Notes: generated from the letters alone by a model not told the origin. Shown: positions 50,559 to 60,467, numbered from the stretch's first letter. The stretch is 64,000 bases of DNA from Phocaeicola massiliensis B84634 = Timone 84634 = DSM 17679 = JCM 13223 (GCF_000382445.1 NZ_KB905472.1:2131697-2195696); one strand, 5' to 3'. A program made the numbers and translations.

Positions 50559-52355
50559 ATGGAAAATTTAAAAAACATCGCTCCTGTTGAAGACTTCAAC
50601 TGGGAAGCTTATGAAAACGGTGAAGCCGTTACAGGCATGAGCCACGAAGCTCTTGAACAAGCTTATGACAGTACACTGAACAAAGTAAATGACCGCGAGG
50701 TTGTGGACGGTACTGTTATCGCAATGAACAAACGCGAAGTAGTTGTTAATATCGGCTACAAATCAGACGGTATCATTCCTTTGAGTGAGTTCCGTTACAA
50801 TCCTGAACTGAAAGTAGGTGATACTGTAGAAGTATACATTGAAAATCAGGAAGACAAAAAAGGACAGTTGATCCTGTCACACAAGAAAGCACGTGCAACT
50901 CGCTCTTGGGATCGTGTGAACGCTGCTCTTGAAAACGAAGAAATCATTAAAGGCTTTATCAAGTGCCGCACTAAGGGTGGTATGATTGTTGACGTATTCG
51001 GTATCGAAGCATTCTTGCCGGGTTCTCAAATTGATGTTAAGCCTATCCGCGACTACGATGTATTTGTAGGCAAAACAATGGAATTCAAAGTGGTTAAAAT
51101 CAACCAGGAATTCAAAAACGTTGTTGTTTCTCACAAAGCTCTTATCGAAGCTGAACTTGAACAGCAGAAGAAAGAAATCATCGGTAAACTTGAAAAAGGA
51201 CAAGTACTCGAAGGTACTGTTAAAAATATCACTTCTTACGGTGTATTCATCGACCTTGGCGGCGTAGACGGTTTGATTCACATCACTGACTTGTCTTGGG
51301 GCCGTGTAAGCGATCCGAAGGAAGTTGTAGAACTCGACCAGAAGTTGAACGTTGTTATCCTTGACTTCGATGACGAAAAGAAACGTATCGCTCTTGGTTT
51401 GAAACAACTGACTCCGCACCCATGGGATGCTTTGGATGCTAACCTGCAGGTAGGTGACAAGGTGAAAGGTAAAGTAGTCGTTATGGCTGACTACGGTGCA
51501 TTCATCGAAATCGCTCCGGGCGTAGAAGGTTTGATTCACGTATCTGAAATGTCTTGGTCACAGCACTTGCGTTCTGCTCAAGACTTCATGAAGGTAGGTG
51601 ACGAAGTAGAAGCTGTTATCCTGACTCTTGACCGTGACGAACGTAAGATGTCTTTGGGTATCAAACAGTTGAAACAAGATCCATGGGAAACTATCGAAGA
51701 AAAGTATCCTGTAGGTTCTAAGCACACAGCAAAAGTTCGTAACTTCACTAACTTCGGTGTATTCGTAGAAATCGAAGAAGGTGTAGACGGATTGATCCAC
51801 ATCTCTGACTTGTCTTGGACTAAGAAAGTGAAACATCCTTCTGAATTCACTCAGATCGGTGCAGACATCGAAGTTCAGGTATTGGAAATCGACAAAGAAA
51901 ACCGTCGTTTGAGCCTTGGTCACAAACAACTCGAAGAAAATCCTTGGGATGTATTCGAAACAGTATTCACTGTAGGTTCTGTACACGAAGGTACTATCAT
52001 CGAAATGTTGGACAAGGGTGCTGTAGTAGCTCTTCCTTACGGTGTAGAAGGTTTTGCAACTCCGAAACACTTAGTAAAAGAAGACGGTTCTCAGGCTCAG
52101 TTGGACGAAAAACTGTCATTCAAAGTAATTGAATTCAATAAGGATGCTAAGAGAATTATCCTTTCTCACAGCCGTATTTTCGAAGATGCTGCAAAAGCAG
52201 AAGAAAGAGCTGAAAAGAAAGCAGCTTCTAACGCAAAGAAAGCTACTAAGAGAGAAGAAACTCCTGCTATCCAGAACCAGGCTGCTTCTACAACTTTGGG
52301 CGATATCGATGCTTTGGCTGCTTTGAAAGAACAGTTGGAAAACAAAAAGAAGTAA
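50559..52355 (+). CDS. rpsA: 30S ribosomal protein S1
   Basis: 598 aa with six S1 RNA-binding domains; the repeated blocks GVFIDLGGVDGLIHITDLSW, GAFIEIAPGVEGLIHVSEMS and GVFVEIEEGVDGLIHISDLS are clear. S1 unfolds mRNA on the 30S subunit and starts translation, which matters in Bacteroides because Shine-Dalgarno sites are weak. Codon use is strongly biased (GGT, CGT, AAC), as expected for high expression. The C-terminal tail is Lys/Ala-rich. A strong terminator follows at 52380. Confidence 0.98.
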   Translation: MENLKNIAPVEDFNWEAYENGEAVTGMSHEALEQAYDSTLNKVNDREVVDGTVIAMNKREVVVNIGYKSDGIIPLSEFRYNPELKVGDTVEVYIENQEDKKGQLILSHKKARATRSWDRVNAALENEEIIKGFIKCRTKGGMIVDVFGIEAFLPGSQIDVKPIRDYDVFVGKTMEFKVVKINQEFKNVVVSHKALIEAELEQQKKEIIGKLEKGQVLEGTVKNITSYGVFIDLGGVDGLIHITDLSWGRVSDPKEVVELDQKLNVVILDFDDEKKRIALGLKQLTPHPWDALDANLQVGDKVKGKVVVMADYGAFIEIAPGVEGLIHVSEMSWSQHLRSAQDFMKVGDEVEAVILTLDRDERKMSLGIKQLKQDPWETIEEKYPVGSKHTAKVRNFTNFGVFVEIEEGVDGLIHISDLSWTKKVKHPSEFTQIGADIEVQVLEIDKENRRLSLGHKQLEENPWDVFETVFTVGSVHEGTIIEMLDKGAVVALPYGVEGFATPKHLVKEDGSQAQLDEKLSFKVIEFNKDAKRIILSHSRIFEDAAKAEERAEKKAASNAKKATKREETPAIQNQAASTTLGDIDALAALKEQLENKKK

Positions 52356-52379
52356 TCAGATTACTTTAAAATAACACAG

Positions 52380-52416
52380 AAAAGGATGTACCTCAATCGG
52401 TGCATCCTTTTTTTTA
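52380..52416 (+). terminator. rpsA terminator
   Basis: AAAGGATGTAC pairs with GTGCATCCTTT, followed by an eight-T run. Located about 25 bp after the rpsA stop codon. Confidence 0.9.
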
Positions 52417-52603
52417 TGCCATTATTCCTTAAAAAGTAAACTCTTTTATGGAATATCCGATAAAAAACCGTATCTTTATGAAGTAATAAAATTTCGAGCT
52501 AGCATTTCACAACGACTTCTCTCCGTCTTCTTATTACCTATTTATTAATTCAATGCAGTATTCATATATAATACCGCGTATATACTAATTTAAAAAGAAT
52601 CAA

Positions 52604-53050
52604 ATGGCGAAACCAATTTCATTTACCAAAAGAGATTTAGAAAAGAAAAAACAAGAAAAACGTTTAGCAAAACAACAAAAGAAAGAAGAAAGGAAGAATA
52701 GCGGCACATCATCTTTCGAAGATATGATAGCATACGTAGACGAAAACGGTGTAATAACCGACACTCCTCCTACTACAAATGAAAAGCCTCAGGAAATAGA
52801 TATCAGCACTATCGAAGTTTCCACTCCACGTAAAACAGATGAACCTGTGATAACCGAATATGAAGGAAGAGTAGAATTCTTCAATACTTCCAAAGGATAT
52901 GGCTTCATCAAAAACCTGAAAAATGCAGAGAAGTACTTTTTCCATGTAAGCGGTCTGCAAGACGAGGTAACAGACGGAAATTTAGTGACTTTCAAACTGG
53001 AACGCGGACCACGAGGAATGAATGCCGTAGAAATCAAACACAAGAAATAA
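52604..53050 (+). CDS. Cold-shock domain protein with basic N-terminal extension
   Basis: 148 aa. Residues 1-30 are Lys/Gln-rich (FTKRDLEKKKQEKRLAKQQK), then an acidic linker, then a C-terminal cold-shock domain (residues about 86-146): EGRVEFFNTSKGYGFIKNL, KYFFHVSGL with RNP-like aromatics, and VTFKLERGPRGMNAVEIK. It binds single-stranded RNA or DNA and may act as an RNA chaperone. It is a single gene with a 250-bp upstream region, consistent with a long leader as seen in cold-shock genes. Confidence 0.92.
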   Translation: MAKPISFTKRDLEKKKQEKRLAKQQKKEERKNSGTSSFEDMIAYVDENGVITDTPPTTNEKPQEIDISTIEVSTPRKTDEPVITEYEGRVEFFNTSKGYGFIKNLKNAEKYFFHVSGLQDEVTDGNLVTFKLERGPRGMNAVEIKHKK

Positions 53051-53107
53051 CCCCGACAGCTGTATATGTTTTTACAACCTTTTTATATTTTTCATCCAAA
53101 AAGATAG

Positions 53108-53115
53108 TATCTTTG
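53108..53115 (+). promoter_or_regulatory. -7 element at the very start of rnz
   Basis: TATCTTTG ends only 5 bp before the ATG at 53121, so the transcript would be leaderless or almost so if this box is used. Confidence 0.45.
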
Positions 53116-53120
53116 CAGTG

Positions 53121-54035
53121 ATGGAAAAATTTGAAGTACATATATTAGGCTGTGGTTCGGCATTACCAACAACAAGACACTTTGCTTCTTCGCAAGTCGT
53201 GAATATCCGTGAAAAGTTATTTATGATAGATTGCGGAGAAGGAGCACAGTTACAATTACGTCGCTCTAAATTGAAGTTTACGCGTCTCAACCATATATTT
53301 ATATCTCATCTGCACGGTGACCATTGCTTCGGACTGATGGGACTTATCTCTACGTTCGGACTGGTGGGGCGCACGGCTACACTGCATATACATTGCCATG
53401 CCGACCTCGAACGGATACTCACGCCTCAACTGGAATATTTCTGCAAAGGAATGGCATACAACGTGGAATTCCATCTGATTAACCCCACAAAAGCCGAAGT
53501 CGTTTATGAAGACCGTTCCGTAACAGTCAGCAGTATCCCGCTGCGTCATCGCATTCCTACCTGCGGATTCCTTTTTGCGGAAAAACCGACACCCAACCAT
53601 ATCATCAGGGATATGATTGATTTTTATAAAGTTCCCGTATTCGAACTTAACCGTATCAAAAACGGAGAAGATTATGTGTTGCCGGACGGTACTGTTATCC
53701 CTAACAACCGTCTGACTACTCCGCCTGCTCCGCCCCGCAGCTATGCCTATTGTTCGGATACTATTTTCCATCGCCCTATCATAGAGCAAATAAAAGGGGT
53801 GAATTTACTTTTTCACGAAGCAACCTTTGCACAATGTGATGCCCAACGCGCCAAAGAGACATTTCACACTACTGCCATGCAAGCCGGTGAAATAGCTCGC
53901 GACGCAGATGTAAAACAGTTACTCATCGGACATTTTTCCGCCCGTTATGAAGATGAAAACATTCTATTGCAGGAAGCAAGGAGTGTATTTCCCAATACAC
54001 TTCTTGCTAAAGAGAACCTGAAGGTTACACTATAA
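53121..54035 (+). CDS. rnz: Ribonuclease Z
   Basis: About 304 aa from MEKFEVHILGCGSALPTTR; a GTG directly in front is a less likely start. A metallo-beta-lactamase-fold tRNA 3' endonuclease: the metal site ISHLHGDHCFGL (HxHxDH), the PxKxEE-like and VSSIPLRHRIPTCGF segments, YCSDTIF with the Asp, and the C-terminal LLIGHFSARY with the HST-type His (HFS here). It trims tRNA 3' trailers. The ECF sigma gene follows 20 bp later on the same strand. Confidence 0.96.
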   Translation: MEKFEVHILGCGSALPTTRHFASSQVVNIREKLFMIDCGEGAQLQLRRSKLKFTRLNHIFISHLHGDHCFGLMGLISTFGLVGRTATLHIHCHADLERILTPQLEYFCKGMAYNVEFHLINPTKAEVVYEDRSVTVSSIPLRHRIPTCGFLFAEKPTPNHIIRDMIDFYKVPVFELNRIKNGEDYVLPDGTVIPNNRLTTPPAPPRSYAYCSDTIFHRPIIEQIKGVNLLFHEATFAQCDAQRAKETFHTTAMQAGEIARDADVKQLLIGHFSARYEDENILLQEARSVFPNTLLAKENLKVTL

Positions 54036-54055
54036 AGAAAACACAAAACCGGTTC

Positions 54056-54607
54056 ATGGATACCTATAATGAAAAAGAAATAATAGCATTATTGCAAGAT
54101 CCCAAACGACAAAGGGAAGCATTCGAATGCATCGTGAAACAGTATAGCGAGCAGCTATACTGGCAGATTCGCCGCATGGTGCTTTCGCACGATGATGCCA
54201 ATGACCTGTTACAGAATACATTTATCAAAGCCTGGATAAATATTGACTACTTCCGTGCCGAAGCTAAAATGTCTACGTGGCTCTATCGCATCGCCTTAAA
54301 TGAATGCCTTACCTTCCTGAACAAACAACGTGCAAATAACCAGTTATCCATCGATGAAGCCGATGCCGAAATGGTGAATAAACTGGAAGGAGACAGTTAT
54401 TTCAGTGGAGACGAAACCCAAAGACTATTCCAAAAAGCATTACATACACTACCCGACAAACAACGAATAGTCTTCAACCTGAAATACTTTCAGGAAATGA
54501 AGTATGAAGAAATTTCCGAGATATTGGGTACAAGTGTAGGAGCTCTGAAAGCTTCCTATCACCATGCAGTGAAAAAAATAGAGAGTTTTTTAAAAGAATG
54601 CTTTTAA
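54056..54607 (+). CDS. ECF-type RNA polymerase sigma factor
   Basis: 183 aa with sigma region 2 (AFECIVKQYSEQLYWQIRRM, DDANDLLQNTFIKAWINIDY, STWLYRIALNECLTFL) and region 4 (LPDKQRIVFNLKYFQEMKYE, then EISEILGTSVGALKASYHHA). It directs transcription of its own regulon. It heads an operon with a small membrane protein and a secreted protein, of which the first may act as its anti-sigma or regulator. Confidence 0.94.
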   Translation: MDTYNEKEIIALLQDPKRQREAFECIVKQYSEQLYWQIRRMVLSHDDANDLLQNTFIKAWINIDYFRAEAKMSTWLYRIALNECLTFLNKQRANNQLSIDEADAEMVNKLEGDSYFSGDETQRLFQKALHTLPDKQRIVFNLKYFQEMKYEEISEILGTSVGALKASYHHAVKKIESFLKECF

Positions 54608-54654
54608 ACCTTTTCAAATTAAAAGCATCTAAAAGACAGAAAGGAGAGTGAATT

Positions 54655-55029
54655 ATGAAAGAAGAAGATGAATTGCTGAGGAAGTGCGGGACCAAGAATC
54701 CGTTTACAGTACCCGAAGGTTATTTCGAAAACTTCTCTAAAGAACTAATGGAAAAACTGCCGGAAAAGGAAATCTCCCTTTCCGAACCTGTCATCACTAC
54801 ATGGCAACGTGTGAAACCATGGATATATATGACAGCCATGTTCTGCGGACTCATGTTGAGCGTCAGAGTTTTTGTCGGACGACCTAAACAAGATACACCT
54901 ATATTTACAGCAGCGGAAGCGGCCGAGTTTTCTGACGAATATATAGAAACTATCATGGAGCATTCTATGATGGATGACTACACACTTTATCAATATCTGA
55001 CAGAGGCCGATACTGAAACATACAATTAA
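54655..55029 (+). CDS. Small membrane protein of the sigma operon (possible anti-sigma)
   Basis: A 124-aa protein preceded by a clear AAGGAGAG ribosome site. It has a cytoplasmic N terminus with NPFTVPEGYFENFSKELMEK, a motif seen in small Bacteroidales proteins next to ECF sigma genes. One membrane segment (WIYMTAMFCGLMLSVRVFVG, residues about 60-80) and a short acidic C-terminal tail follow. Topology and position suggest it binds the sigma factor at the membrane. I know of no experiment on it. Confidence 0.78.
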   Translation: MKEEDELLRKCGTKNPFTVPEGYFENFSKELMEKLPEKEISLSEPVITTWQRVKPWIYMTAMFCGLMLSVRVFVGRPKQDTPIFTAAEAAEFSDEYIETIMEHSMMDDYTLYQYLTEADTETYN

Positions 55030-55042
55030 AACTTTAGTCGAA

Positions 55043-55498
55043 ATGATACAAAAACTGACTACTCTACTATTTATTTTATGCCTCACCCTATCTGTGCAGG
55101 CACAAAAGAAACCGGGATTTTCTAAAGAAGAATTTAGAGCCAAACAAGAGGCATACCTCACTCAAAAGGCAGAACTGACAGCAGAAGAAGCCGGTAAGTT
55201 CTTCCCTATTTATTTTGAATTGCAAGATCGTAAAAAAGCTATCAATGACAAAGCCTGGCAAAAAGCACGTAAAGGAAAAAACCCCAATACCACCGATGCT
55301 GAATACGAAGAAATTGTGGATGAAATCGCTCATGCCCGTTTGGAGTCTGACAAACTGGACATCGAATATTTAAATCGTTTCAAAAAGATTCTCTCTCCCA
55401 AGAAACTATTCAAACTGCAACGAGCGGAGATCAAGTTTCATCGTGACTTGCTGAAGATTATGCATCAGCCCAATAAACCTGACGCTCATAAAAAATAA
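55043..55498 (+). CDS. Secreted helical protein of the sigma operon
   Basis: 151 aa with a Sec signal peptide (LTTLLFILCLTLSVQAQ) and an all-helical, charged mature part. It contains KQEAYLTQKAELTAEEAGKF, then FPIYFELQDRKKAINDKAW, a layout reminiscent of Spy/CpxP-like periplasmic chaperones (sensor-type proteins with ELT-type helices). It lies 13 bp after the membrane protein gene. A role in envelope stress is inferred from operon context. Confidence 0.75.
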   Translation: MIQKLTTLLFILCLTLSVQAQKKPGFSKEEFRAKQEAYLTQKAELTAEEAGKFFPIYFELQDRKKAINDKAWQKARKGKNPNTTDAEYEEIVDEIAHARLESDKLDIEYLNRFKKILSPKKLFKLQRAEIKFHRDLLKIMHQPNKPDAHKK

Positions 55499-55523
55499 AA
55501 AGGCAACAATATAAAGAATAGAA

Positions 55524-55575
55524 AAATGTGTCAAAAGTGAGTTCCGAAAAAACCGACTTTACTTTTGACACATTT
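55524..55575. terminator. Bidirectional terminator
   Basis: A perfect 15-bp stem, AAATGTGTCAAAAGT with ACTTTTGACACATTT, with A/T runs on both sides. It lies between the convergent sigma operon and acyltransferase gene. Confidence 0.85.
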
Positions 55576-55580
55576 ATTTT

Positions 55581-56735
55581 TTATTTCTTAGTCAGGTATT
55601 TCTTGCTCAACCATTTTCTTACCGGTTCGTCATACAGTTTAAGACAAGCGTAAGCCAGCAACACATTCCATGCACATACACACACAGCTACCTCCCAAGT
55701 TTCACCCAATGTGAAATATTCATTCTTGATGAGCCAAGCATAAAACAGATACATAAACGGATAATGGATGATATAAAGTGGGAAAGAAATATCACCAAGG
55801 AACTTGCAGATACGGGTGGATGTTTTATCTGTAGTGCTGCCCGATGCTCCCAACCATACCAACGCCGGAAAAACGAAGATAATGCAGAACATCTCGAACA
55901 CACCGTTCATAAGTATCGGCTCCGAACCTTCCACGAAAGGAATATGAAACAAAATCAGCAACACAATCGAACATATCCAGAAAGCTCCTCTAATTTTCAC
56001 CGGTTTAAAACAACGCGACAACAACATACCCATAGAAAAAGGAAACAACATACGCAGCAATCCGCCCACGAAATTGACTCCATCCAATGTCCAGCCTACA
56101 CCGATACTTCCATAACCGGCGGCATCAGAACAAGCAAACATTGTCAATGCGATACCCAATATCACGACCATTACCGTCAATGCCTTGGTAGAAAACTTAT
56201 GAATAAACAATGCGTAGAAGATATTCCCGATATACTCGAAAAACAAAGACCATGCCGGACCGTTAAGCGGGAACATCTCGCCATTTCCACGCACCTCATA
56301 TCCTGCACCGGGCACAGCAGGAATAAAAAACATGGCACACAAAAGAGCCACCATTACTAAAGAAGTGGCTACATGACTTCCGTCCCACTGCACACTGCCC
56401 TGAATGAAAAAAGTAATTGCCCCCAACACTGCTCCCAATACTACCATAGGATGCAGACGCACCAGACGGCGCTTGAAGAAATTCTTCACCGTGAGTGTCT
56501 TTCCCCAACGGTCATCATACGCATAGCCAATGACAAACCCCGATAGAATAAAGAAAAAATCCACAGCCAGATAACCGTGATTGATTGTCTCTATAGAGGT
56601 TCCTCCGGCAAAAGCATAACCTTCGAACACATGATACCATACTACTAATAAAGCCGCAACGCCTCGCAACCCATCCAATAAGTCATAATGAGGCTTCGAA
56701 TCTGCAAATGACGCAGAAGAAGAGATTTTTTGCAT
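55581..56735 (-). CDS. Acyltransferase family 3 membrane protein
   Basis: 384 aa with about ten membrane segments. It is of the acyltransferase_3 (OafA/NodX-like) type: N-terminal YDLLDGLRGVAALLVVWYHV with the catalytic His-type motif, FFFILSGFVIGYAYDDRW, and FFKRRLVRLHPMVVLGAVLG. Such enzymes O-acetylate surface sugars or lipids. It is a single gene with no glycosyltransferase neighbours, so the acceptor is unknown. Confidence 0.9.
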   Translation of the reverse strand: MQKISSSASFADSKPHYDLLDGLRGVAALLVVWYHVFEGYAFAGGTSIETINHGYLAVDFFFILSGFVIGYAYDDRWGKTLTVKNFFKRRLVRLHPMVVLGAVLGAITFFIQGSVQWDGSHVATSLVMVALLCAMFFIPAVPGAGYEVRGNGEMFPLNGPAWSLFFEYIGNIFYALFIHKFSTKALTVMVVILGIALTMFACSDAAGYGSIGVGWTLDGVNFVGGLLRMLFPFSMGMLLSRCFKPVKIRGAFWICSIVLLILFHIPFVEGSEPILMNGVFEMFCIIFVFPALVWLGASGSTTDKTSTRICKFLGDISFPLYIIHYPFMYLFYAWLIKNEYFTLGETWEVAVCVCAWNVLLAYACLKLYDEPVRKWLSKKYLTKK

Positions 56736-56882
56736 AATAAAACCAAATGTTAAATAAGTATTTTCTAATTAAAGGTTGTTTTTCATGTTGCAAAGCTATG
56801 CTTTTTTAGGATTAAAAAAATTGTTCTGAGACAAATTAGCCTATATATCGTATCAATCAGTGATATTTTCCATATATTCCTG

Positions 56883-57895
56883 ATGAATAATGATGGAATT
56901 CTGCACATGGACGAAAAGACACCGCACATACACGCCACTATCGTACCGATAGTGACTGGAGAGCGCAGGAAAGCCCAAAAAGAAGAACAGAACGAGAAAA
57001 AGAAATACCGCAAGAAGAACACACAGGACGTGCGGCTGTGTGCTGACGATGTCATGGCAAGGCACAAACTGAAACACTATCAGGACACCTACGCACAAGC
57101 CATGGGCAAATATGGCTTACAAAGAGGAATAGACGGTTCACTGGCAAAACACATCTCCACCATGCAATACTACAAGGAGCTGATAGAGCAACAAGACAGT
57201 CTGCAGGAGAACATAGAAACCCTGCTGGGACTGGAAGAGGAATCGCAAAAGAGGTTGAAGCAAGTCTAGGGAGAAATCAACACGCAGAAGATGAAGAATG
57301 CGGCGGTAAACGCCACCACAGCCATAGCAGACGGGGTGAGTTCTCTTTTGGGCGGCAGCAAGGTCAAGAGGTTGGAAGCGGAGAACGAAAATTTGAGACA
57401 GGACATAGCCAATCTGCAAAAGCAGGTGCAAGCCGAACAGAGGGAGCAGACAAAAATGGAGAACCGCCACAACAGCGAGATAAACAAGATAGACTGGAAC
57501 TACCAGCAAAAATCAGGGAATACGACAACAGACTGGAACAGATAGACACTTATTTCCCTATCGTGAAGGAACTGCTGCCCATAGCCGAACAATGCCGGGA
57601 AGTTGGGTTCACCGAAGAACTGACAAGGCGGATTGTCAGCCTGCAACCCGTGGAGTTCAAAGGAGGGCTCTACTCAAAGGAGCACAAGGAGAAGTTCAGG
57701 ACAGAGCACTCAACGGCAACCTTGGAGAGGAACCCGCAGGAGAAGGGAAAATTCCGGCTATGCATTGACGGTATGCCCATACACGAATGGTTCAAAATGA
57801 AGTTTCAGGAATTCAAAGAAAAGTTAGGTGTAAGCCACACCCAAAAAAGAGGAAAACACACCCAAAAGGGGATTGAGAATATAATTCTTTGGTAG
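56883..57895 (+). pseudogene. MobV-type relaxase remnant 2
   Basis: Begins within the relaxase catalytic site: HMDEKTPHIHATIVPIV carries the HxHxxxVP-type motif. The front of the protein is missing. An in-frame TAG at 57267-57269 follows RLKQV, and the same frame then continues with the AIADGVSSLLGGSKVKRLEA block. A frameshift near 57540 moves the rest to the +2 frame (LPIAEQCREVGFTEELTRRI, then IHEWFKMKFQEFKEKLG). Three lesions therefore inactivate it. It resembles remnants 1 and 3. Confidence 0.85.
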
Positions 57896-57979
57896 AAAAT
57901 AAAAGTACAATTCTGATTGTTAATGAGTTGCACTTTTATTATTTTTGTAAATACATTGTTTTACTAAAAATTCAATGTT

Positions 57980-59395
57980 ATGAAAACGAAAATATTGGTA
58001 GGAGTTCTATTTTGCTCTTTTATGGGATGTGCGAATAAAGCACCAAAATCAAATGTTACAAGCAAATCAGACCCTACAGATGAAGCTGTCTATTTTGTAG
58101 AAGATACTGTTGTTGACCAATCTGCAGGCTTGCAAGTCATTGAAGCCTTAAGCAGGGTCTATGGAAATGATCCGAATTCTATAGGAGGTTTCATCGGTAG
58201 TCCGCGTTGCCCTTCTTTCTTGGAAGGTATGTTCTTTGACGGTTCCACGTTGGTTTTTCAGGTAAGAGGTGACACAGCGCATGCAAGGCGAATTTTGGAA
58301 TCTACTGCCAGTAGCAAAGCTTTTCGACTGGAACAAGTCTCTGAAGGAAATTATTCGCAACAACAACTCAAAAGTATCTTAGACGAATTAAGACGGAAAT
58401 ATGATAGTCTGACAGATACAAACCTAAAAACCAATATGTGTGGTTGGGGTATGGGACTACGGTATATTACGGTCAGGTTCATTCTCAATACCCCCGAAGC
58501 CCGGCAAGCTTTCCGGGAAAAGCTCCTGAATTCTCCCGCCATTCGTTTTGAAGGACCGGAACAGCCGATAATCGATGAACGCATTGGTACAACCGATACG
58601 CTCGGCATTTCATTGCATCCTGAATATTCCGTTTACTCCACTGAGGCATCCACAGCTTCTTTTGTTTTGCTAAATCAAGGAAACAAGAACATAATGTGTG
58701 GCGAGCATTATTTCATTACTTATGAAGACGAGAATGGCACTTGGCGTGAGCTACCCATCAATGATGCTGCCATAGATATAGGTTATATGGTGTCCCCCGG
58801 TAGACATAAATTATTTACGGCAAATCTTTATCCTAAAGTCCACCCCAACAAACCGGGGCGTTACCGCTTCTTTTACGAAGTAATGCTAAATGCCGGTACA
58901 GCATCACGCCGTGACATCCTGATGATGAGCGAATTTCGTTTGACTGATAATAAACAAGAAGTGGAACGGGCAATCAAAATGAAAATTTCTAAGGAGCCGG
59001 AAGGGTATGGTATCCGGTATATTCCCGTGCAAGAAGAATCGATAAAAGAGAATACGGTTTATGAGGTAGTAGAGGAAATGCCAGAATTTCCCGGAGGAGG
59101 TTTACCTAAATTAATGGAATTCATACAACAGAATGTTAGATACCCTCAATCGGCACTGCAGAGCAGATTAGAGGGCAGAGTTATTGTACAAGTTGTCATA
59201 GATAAAGACGGCAGCGTTATACAACCCAAAATTCTGCGTAGCATTAATCCGGTTCTAAGCATTGATAATGCTTTTTGTGAAGAAGCATTACGCATAGTTT
59301 CAATAATGCCTAAATGGAAACCGGGAAGCCAACATGAAATTCCCGTAAAAGTGAAATTTACATTTCCAGTAAGATTTACTTTGCCAACTGATTAA
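57980..59395 (+). CDS. Lipoprotein with Ig-like and C-terminal TonB-type domains
   Basis: 471 aa with a lipoprotein signal (LFCSFMGCAN). Residues about 30-190 are a unique N-terminal region. Residues about 205-330 form an Ig-like fold found in bacterial secreted proteins (LGISLHPEYSVYSTEASTAS, GTWRELPINDA, GRYRFFYEVML). Residues about 360-470 are a TonB C-terminal-like domain (EMPEFPGGGLPKLMEFIQQN, VRYPQSALQSRLEGRVIVQV, MPKWKPGSQHEIPVKV). TonB domains contact TonB-dependent receptors, but no membrane-spanning N terminus or Pro linker is present. It may be a surface or periplasmic module of another kind. Confidence 0.85.
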   Translation: MKTKILVGVLFCSFMGCANKAPKSNVTSKSDPTDEAVYFVEDTVVDQSAGLQVIEALSRVYGNDPNSIGGFIGSPRCPSFLEGMFFDGSTLVFQVRGDTAHARRILESTASSKAFRLEQVSEGNYSQQQLKSILDELRRKYDSLTDTNLKTNMCGWGMGLRYITVRFILNTPEARQAFREKLLNSPAIRFEGPEQPIIDERIGTTDTLGISLHPEYSVYSTEASTASFVLLNQGNKNIMCGEHYFITYEDENGTWRELPINDAAIDIGYMVSPGRHKLFTANLYPKVHPNKPGRYRFFYEVMLNAGTASRRDILMMSEFRLTDNKQEVERAIKMKISKEPEGYGIRYIPVQEESIKENTVYEVVEEMPEFPGGGLPKLMEFIQQNVRYPQSALQSRLEGRVIVQVVIDKDGSVIQPKILRSINPVLSIDNAFCEEALRIVSIMPKWKPGSQHEIPVKVKFTFPVRFTLPTD

Positions 59396-59431
59396 ATGTT
59401 TAATAAATGTAACCCAATAAAGACGTATCGT

Positions 59432-60343
59432 ATGAAAATGAATATTTTGTTATGTATATTAACATTTTGCACATTTGTTGTTGGCTGTACAAATAAGCCT
59501 AAACAAAAAGAGGCTCCACAAGCTCCTATAAACAATACAGTCGGAATAAATGATACACTGGGGCTTTCTTTACATCCTGAATTCCCAGTCTATTCCACAA
59601 AACAGAAACAAGTCACTTTCGTATTGCACAACAATAGTGGTACTGATATTGGTTTTGGGGGATATTACAGCTATACTTATGAGGATGAAAAAGGAATATG
59701 GAGAGATGTTCCTATGCAACTTGTTGTATTTGATGAAGAGATTATATTTTGGCAAGGCAATAAATATTATTATAATGCAGAATTGTTCAGGCATACTCCC
59801 GGTCGTTATCGTTTTTTTCTTACAGTAAGAAGATATAGCAAAGAATACACTTTAATGGCTGAATTTCAATTACAAAATAATGTGGTTGAACTATTCAAAA
59901 GACATCCCTATAGTCAATTGAATGACACTTTATTGCTCCCGGAGGAAGAAGCCGTTTACCCACCAATCTATAATGTAATCGACCAAATGCCCGAATTTCC
60001 CGGTGGCATGGATAAATTATTACAATTCATCAATGATAATATGAAATATCCAACCAAAGCACAAACGGAAGGAATACAAGGAAGGGTTGTAGTTCAGTTT
60101 ATTGTAGATGAAAACGGTTACATAATAGAACCTAACATAGTGAGAAGTATTGAGCCTTCTTTAGACAAAGAGGCACTACGTATCATAAAAATGCTTCCTC
60201 AATGGAAGCCCGGCATACTGAAAGGGAAAGCCGTAAAGGTGAAATATACAGTTCCAGTTACTTTTAAACTTAATAAAAATAAAAGAAGAAATACCCCAAA
60301 CTTCACAATCAACCACACAGATATTGCATCCGGTACCCCGTAA
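59432..60343 (+). CDS. Shorter paralogue: Ig-like and TonB-type lipoprotein
   Basis: About 303 aa from MKMNILLCILTFCTFVVGC, chosen for its compact lipoprotein signal; the frame also has an ATG at 59396, directly on the previous stop. It repeats the last two domains of the upstream gene: LGLSLHPEFPVYSTKQKQ, GIWRDVPMQ, GRYRFFLTV, then DQMPEFPGGMDKLLQFINDN and LPQWKPGILKGKAVKVKY. The long N-terminal region is absent. A tandem duplication with loss of the first domain explains the pair. Confidence 0.83.
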   Translation: MKMNILLCILTFCTFVVGCTNKPKQKEAPQAPINNTVGINDTLGLSLHPEFPVYSTKQKQVTFVLHNNSGTDIGFGGYYSYTYEDEKGIWRDVPMQLVVFDEEIIFWQGNKYYYNAELFRHTPGRYRFFLTVRRYSKEYTLMAEFQLQNNVVELFKRHPYSQLNDTLLLPEEEAVYPPIYNVIDQMPEFPGGMDKLLQFINDNMKYPTKAQTEGIQGRVVVQFIVDENGYIIEPNIVRSIEPSLDKEALRIIKMLPQWKPGILKGKAVKVKYTVPVTFKLNKNKRRNTPNFTINHTDIASGTP

Positions 60344-60467
60344 CATTCCAACTGGAACCTAAATATCTTATTTATAGATAGATTCTATAGAGATACGAAA
60401 GAAGTGGCTCAGCGGAAATATCTGGTTGGTAAGTTTTAAAATTAGTATCTTTGCTTACCTTTGTTTT

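Noticed and set aside
55524-55575. Another MITE copy
   Set aside because: TGTGTCAAAAG resembles the MITE ends, but the element is only 52 bp, has no internal hairpins and behaves as a normal terminator between convergent genes.
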